DNA of 34,682 bases from contig NZ_LIGG01000001.1 in the NCBI RefSeq assembly GCF_001273925.1, positions 188,629-223,310 of the forward strand, read 5' to 3'. The notes under the pieces are model-generated. The model saw only the letters and a program-made list of their open reading frames with translations, had not been told where the DNA came from and ran no database searches. How positions within the stretch are numbered: position 1 is the stretch's first letter; each line of letters opens with the position of its first letter. This DNA is from Bacillus sp. FJAT-27251 (lineage in GTDB: Bacteria > Bacillota > Bacilli > Bacillales > Cytobacillaceae). Below, piece by piece: positions 31,682-34,682 of the stretch. Position numbers and translations under genes: made by a program.

Positions 31682-32710
31682 TCAATTACCCGAATACCGT
31701 GCATAATACTTCTTCGCCTCGACCACATCTTCCACCCCATGAACAAGCAGACGGCCGTCCTTAAAAAAGACCAACGTCACCTTGTCGTCCGGTGCAAAGC
31801 GAAGCAAAAATGGATTTACCATCATCTTGCCGCTTCCCTTCAATTTTTTGGCCAAGTTCTCCAAATCAAACGTTTCAACCTGGCGGGGATTGATTTGGAC
31901 GGTATCGCGGCCGCAAAGCACCGCGTAGACTGTCTGCCGGCTTGAAGAACGGTCAAGGAACTCAAACTGCTGGTGCACGCAGGCTGGACACTCCGGATTC
32001 CTGCCCCCTGAAATATCCATCTGCATGGATGAGGGATACCAGATATCCATTTGCTCCAAATTCGGATTGTGATCGGCACCAACCAGCAGCTTCAATGCCT
32101 CGGTGGCCTCGAAAGAGCCGATAATATCCGTAATCGGCGACAAAACGCCAATTGTGTCGCACGTTTCGCCCAGGCCTTCCGGGACCTCGGGAAATAAACA
32201 TCGATAGCACGGCGTCTTCCCGGGGATAATCACAGCAAACATGCCCCTCGATGACACAGCGCCTCCATATACCCAGGGAATTCCTAATTTGACTGCTACA
32301 TCATTGATCAAGTAGCGTGTCGAAAAATTGTCCGTACCATCGACAATCACATCGAAGCCTGACAATAATTCTTCTGCATTGTCCAGATTGAGGTCAGCAA
32401 TGACAGGGTCGATTTTTACCATCGAATTGATTTTCCTTAGCTTCCTCTCTGCCGCCATTACTTTTGGCAAGTGCCCCGCCGCATCCTCCTCATCATAAAG
32501 CGACTGGCGCTGCAGATTCGACAGCTCCACAAGGTCCCTGTCAATCACTCTTACAAATCCAACCCCCGAACGAACAAGGTGGTTGGCGATGACGGTCCCA
32601 AGTGCCCCCATGCCCACCACAGCCGCCCTGCTGTCCAGAAGCTTTTTCTGCCCTTCTTCCCCAATCGGTTTAAACAGTATCTGGCGTGAATAACGCTCCA
32701 TTTCTTTCAC
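31682..32710 (-). CDS. MoeB/ThiF-family E1-like adenylyltransferase
   Basis: 342 residues from GTG 32710-32708, chosen because AGAGGGG lies 6 bases upstream; the ATG at 32716 directly abuts that site. ATP-binding GMGALGT (about 34-40), adenylation Arg/Asp elements around IDRDLVELSNLQRQ, zinc ligands Cys168/Cys171 (PCYRC) and Cys241/Cys244 (CPAC), and Cys184 in TCDTIGVL at the place where ThiF-type enzymes have a reactive Cys. It adenylates the C-terminal Gly of MoaD (molybdopterin) or ThiS (thiazole). The about 85-residue C-terminal extension is usual in Bacillus homologs. Divergent from the W-enzyme AOR gene, so a role in tungstopterin synthesis is attractive, but ThiF cannot be excluded. 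Confidence 0.9.
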   Translation of the reverse strand: MKEMERYSRQILFKPIGEEGQKKLLDSRAAVVGMGALGTVIANHLVRSGVGFVRVIDRDLVELSNLQRQSLYDEEDAAGHLPKVMAAERKLRKINSMVKIDPVIADLNLDNAEELLSGFDVIVDGTDNFSTRYLINDVAVKLGIPWVYGGAVSSRGMFAVIIPGKTPCYRCLFPEVPEGLGETCDTIGVLSPITDIIGSFEATEALKLLVGADHNPNLEQMDIWYPSSMQMDISGGRNPECPACVHQQFEFLDRSSSRQTVYAVLCGRDTVQINPRQVETFDLENLAKKLKGSGKMMVNPFLLRFAPDDKVTLVFFKDGRLLVHGVEDVVEAKKYYARYSGN

Positions 32711-32855
32711 GGACATCCCCTCTTTTCTATTAAATTATAAAAAAAACAAAATATTATTTCGAGTATTAAAAAAATTAAAGGAATTTTAGGGTGCGATAGC
32801 TAATTTATTAAAGATGAGAGCATTTTATCCAAAATGAAAGAGGTGGCGAAAAACG

Positions 32856-34682
32856 ATGAATCTTGGCGGTTTCATGAACAAGGAAGTTGTCGTCGATTTG
32901 ACAAGCAGCACAGTTGATTACAGGGAAATCAACGAAGCAGATGCCAGAAAGTATATTGGCGCCCGCGGGCTTGGGGTTAAATACCTATTGGATAACGGAC
33001 CGGAAGTTGAGCCATTTTCGGAAGAAAATATTTTATGTTTCATGACAGGTCCGGTAACCGGCTCCCGCAGTTCCATGAGCGGGCGGATGGCTGTTGTCAC
33101 AAAATCCCCGCTGACACATACGGCGACTGATTCCCATATCGGCGGCTGGACCGCGGCACGCCTGAAATGGGCGGGGGTCGATAATGTCATTGTTAAAGGT
33201 AAGAGCGACAAGCCCGTCTATCTTTACATCGAAGGCGGTCAGGCCGAGCTGCGCGACGCTTCCCATCTTTGGGGCAAAGGAACAAGGGAAACGGTCCAGC
33301 TTATGAAGGATGAGCATGGCGAGGAAAACCTCAGCGTCATTACGATTGGCCAGGCCGGTGAAAACACCGTGCGCTATGCCGCTTTTATCAATGAGCATGA
33401 CCGTGCGGCAGGACGCGGCGGAACCGCGGCTGTGGCCGGCTATAAAAAACTGAAGGCTGTTGTCATCAAGGCAGCGCAAAAAGGGAATATGCCCGTTCCA
33501 AAGCTGAAGGATGAGTATACACAGGCTAACAAAAAAGCGGTAAAAGCAATCCTGGAAGGCGGCTTGACTGCTCCAAACAAAGGCGGGTTATCCGTATACG
33601 GAACCAATGTCCTCACCAACCTGATCAATGAAGTCGGTGCGCTGCCAACGAAAAACTCCCAGTACACCCATTGGGACCAGGCTGAAAAGCACAGCGGCGA
33701 GTATGTCAACAAGCATCTTCTCGTCGCCAATAATACTTGCCATGCCTGTCCGGTTGGCTGCAAGATTGAAGTTGAAGTAAAAGACGGACAGTATAAGACG
33801 CGAGTTGAAAGCTTTGAGTTCGAATCTTCCTGGTCGCTTGGATCCAACTGCATGCTGAGTGATGCAGAAGCCATCGCCTACCTGATCGACCGCTGCAATG
33901 AATATGGCTTGGATACGATCGAACTTGGCCACGCGTTCTCGGTGTCAATGGAAGCTTATGAAAAAGGAATCATTTCCGAAGAACTGAACTGGGGTGATGC
34001 CGAGGCAATGGTCGAGCTGACGCGCAAGATTGCCCACCGTGAAGGCTTTGGCGGCATCCTTGCGGAAGGCCCGGCACGCGCAACGGCCGAGTGGGGCGCA
34101 CCTGAGCTTTCCATGTCGGTCAAAGGCCAGTCCATCCCTGCCTACGACCCTCGCGGAATCCAGGGCATCGGGCTTGGCTATGCAACAAGCAACCGCGGCG
34201 CCTGCCATTTGCGCGGTTACACGGTCGCCAGTGAAATCGCCGGAATTCCGGAGCCGACAGACCGCCTGAAGCCGGAAGGAAAAGGCGAGCTGCTGAAAAT
34301 ATTCCAGGATATGCTTGCATTCGGTGATTCCATGGACATCTGTAAGTTCTCCTCCTTCTCGGAAAATGCCGAGCATTATGCCGAGCAGTACAGCGCAATG
34401 ACAGGCATTCCGATGACAGCTGAGGATGTCATGCTTGCCGGTGAGCGGATTTACAATCTTGAGCGCTACTACAATAACCTTGCCGGCTTCGACAAACGCG
34501 AGGACGATTTCCTGCCGAAGCGCTTCACCGAAGAGCCTGCAAGCGGAAACAGTGCCGGATCCGTTAGCCGCATGGATATCATGCTGGAAGAATACTACCA
34601 GGTCCGCGGATGGCAGGATGGAGTGGTACCAGCCGAAAAGCTGCGCGAACTTGGCATTCTTGCTGAAGAAACAGGTGCTCCT
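32856..34682 (+). CDS. Aldehyde:ferredoxin oxidoreductase (tungsten AOR family), right end cut
   Basis: 609 codons in the window, open at the right edge; AOR proteins are about 600-625 residues, so only a few codons are missing. ATG 32856 follows AAAGAGGTGGCG (ATG 32874 possible). N-terminal W-bis-molybdopterin domain: GARGLGVKYL (about 35-44), TGPVTGSRSSMSGR (about 64-77), HIGGWTAARLKWAG. The [4Fe-4S] ligands are Cys295-x2-Cys298-x3-Cys302 and a later Cys496 (SMDICKFS), the same pattern as Pyrococcus AOR. EYGLDTIELG is the pterin-binding DxxGLD-like motif. It oxidises aldehydes to acids, or reduces acids, with ferredoxin. The tup genes 6 kb away would supply tungsten. Confidence 0.95.
   Translation, partial: MNLGGFMNKEVVVDLTSSTVDYREINEADARKYIGARGLGVKYLLDNGPEVEPFSEENILCFMTGPVTGSRSSMSGRMAVVTKSPLTHTATDSHIGGWTAARLKWAGVDNVIVKGKSDKPVYLYIEGGQAELRDASHLWGKGTRETVQLMKDEHGEENLSVITIGQAGENTVRYAAFINEHDRAAGRGGTAAVAGYKKLKAVVIKAAQKGNMPVPKLKDEYTQANKKAVKAILEGGLTAPNKGGLSVYGTNVLTNLINEVGALPTKNSQYTHWDQAEKHSGEYVNKHLLVANNTCHACPVGCKIEVEVKDGQYKTRVESFEFESSWSLGSNCMLSDAEAIAYLIDRCNEYGLDTIELGHAFSVSMEAYEKGIISEELNWGDAEAMVELTRKIAHREGFGGILAEGPARATAEWGAPELSMSVKGQSIPAYDPRGIQGIGLGYATSNRGACHLRGYTVASEIAGIPEPTDRLKPEGKGELLKIFQDMLAFGDSMDICKFSSFSENAEHYAEQYSAMTGIPMTAEDVMLAGERIYNLERYYNNLAGFDKREDDFLPKRFTEEPASGNSAGSVSRMDIMLEEYYQVRGWQDGVVPAEKLRELGILAEETGAP

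Overview
The window reads as chromosome of an endospore-forming member of the Bacillaceae. The evidence is a B. subtilis yus-like gene order (metNPQ, yusEFG, gcvH, yusI, fadE-fadA-fadN, a proline dehydrogenase), a gerA-type germinant receptor operon, strong AGGAGG-type ribosome binding sites, an S-box leader, and FadR and Fur operators of Bacillus type. No rRNA, tRNA, phage, insertion sequence or CRISPR array was seen. The genus cannot be fixed from the sequence alone.

Left part (1-13,089), nearly all minus strand: a methionine transport operon (metN-metP-metQ, metQ cut by the window edge) behind an S-box (SAM) riboswitch; an O-acetylhomoserine sulfhydrylase (metY); a thioredoxin-like/Toprim pair (yusE, yusF); yusG; the glycine cleavage H protein with an ArsC/Spx-like protein (gcvH, yusI); and the beta-oxidation operon fadN-fadA-fadE behind a FadR box. 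A 43-residue YuzL-like gene (plus strand) and a proline dehydrogenase follow.

Middle (13,250-23,500): a Fur-controlled hydroxamate-siderophore uptake locus, with permeases, ATPase and a FhuF-like iron reductase on the minus strand and the binding lipoprotein divergent on the plus strand. Next come a three-gene GerA-family germinant receptor operon and a RodA/FtsW glycosyltransferase. Three copies of a modular, strongly structured intergenic repeat lie at 4848-5097, 6068-6195 and 21948-22254.

Right part (23,600-34,682) is where the unusual content is. A HesB/IscA-like gene (23650-23922, minus) has one in-frame TGA where relatives carry Cys, followed by a full family-like C-terminal half and a stem-loop that fits the bacterial SECIS model. 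I interpret it as a selenoprotein. Divergent from it, after five 10-bp TTAAC-type iterons, lies a tungstate operon: an excisionase-type HTH fused to a periplasmic-binding-protein-like domain, then tupA, tupB and tupC. A 52-bp tandem array (six units), a benzil-reductase-like SDR, an OmpR-type two-component system, two small unknown genes, a MoeB/ThiF-type E1-like enzyme and a tungsten-type aldehyde:ferredoxin oxidoreductase (AOR, running off the right edge) complete the window. Tungstate import, a cofactor-type activating enzyme and a W-enzyme within 11 kb, beside a probable selenoprotein, suggest a tungsten (and possibly selenium) redox module. That linkage is inference.
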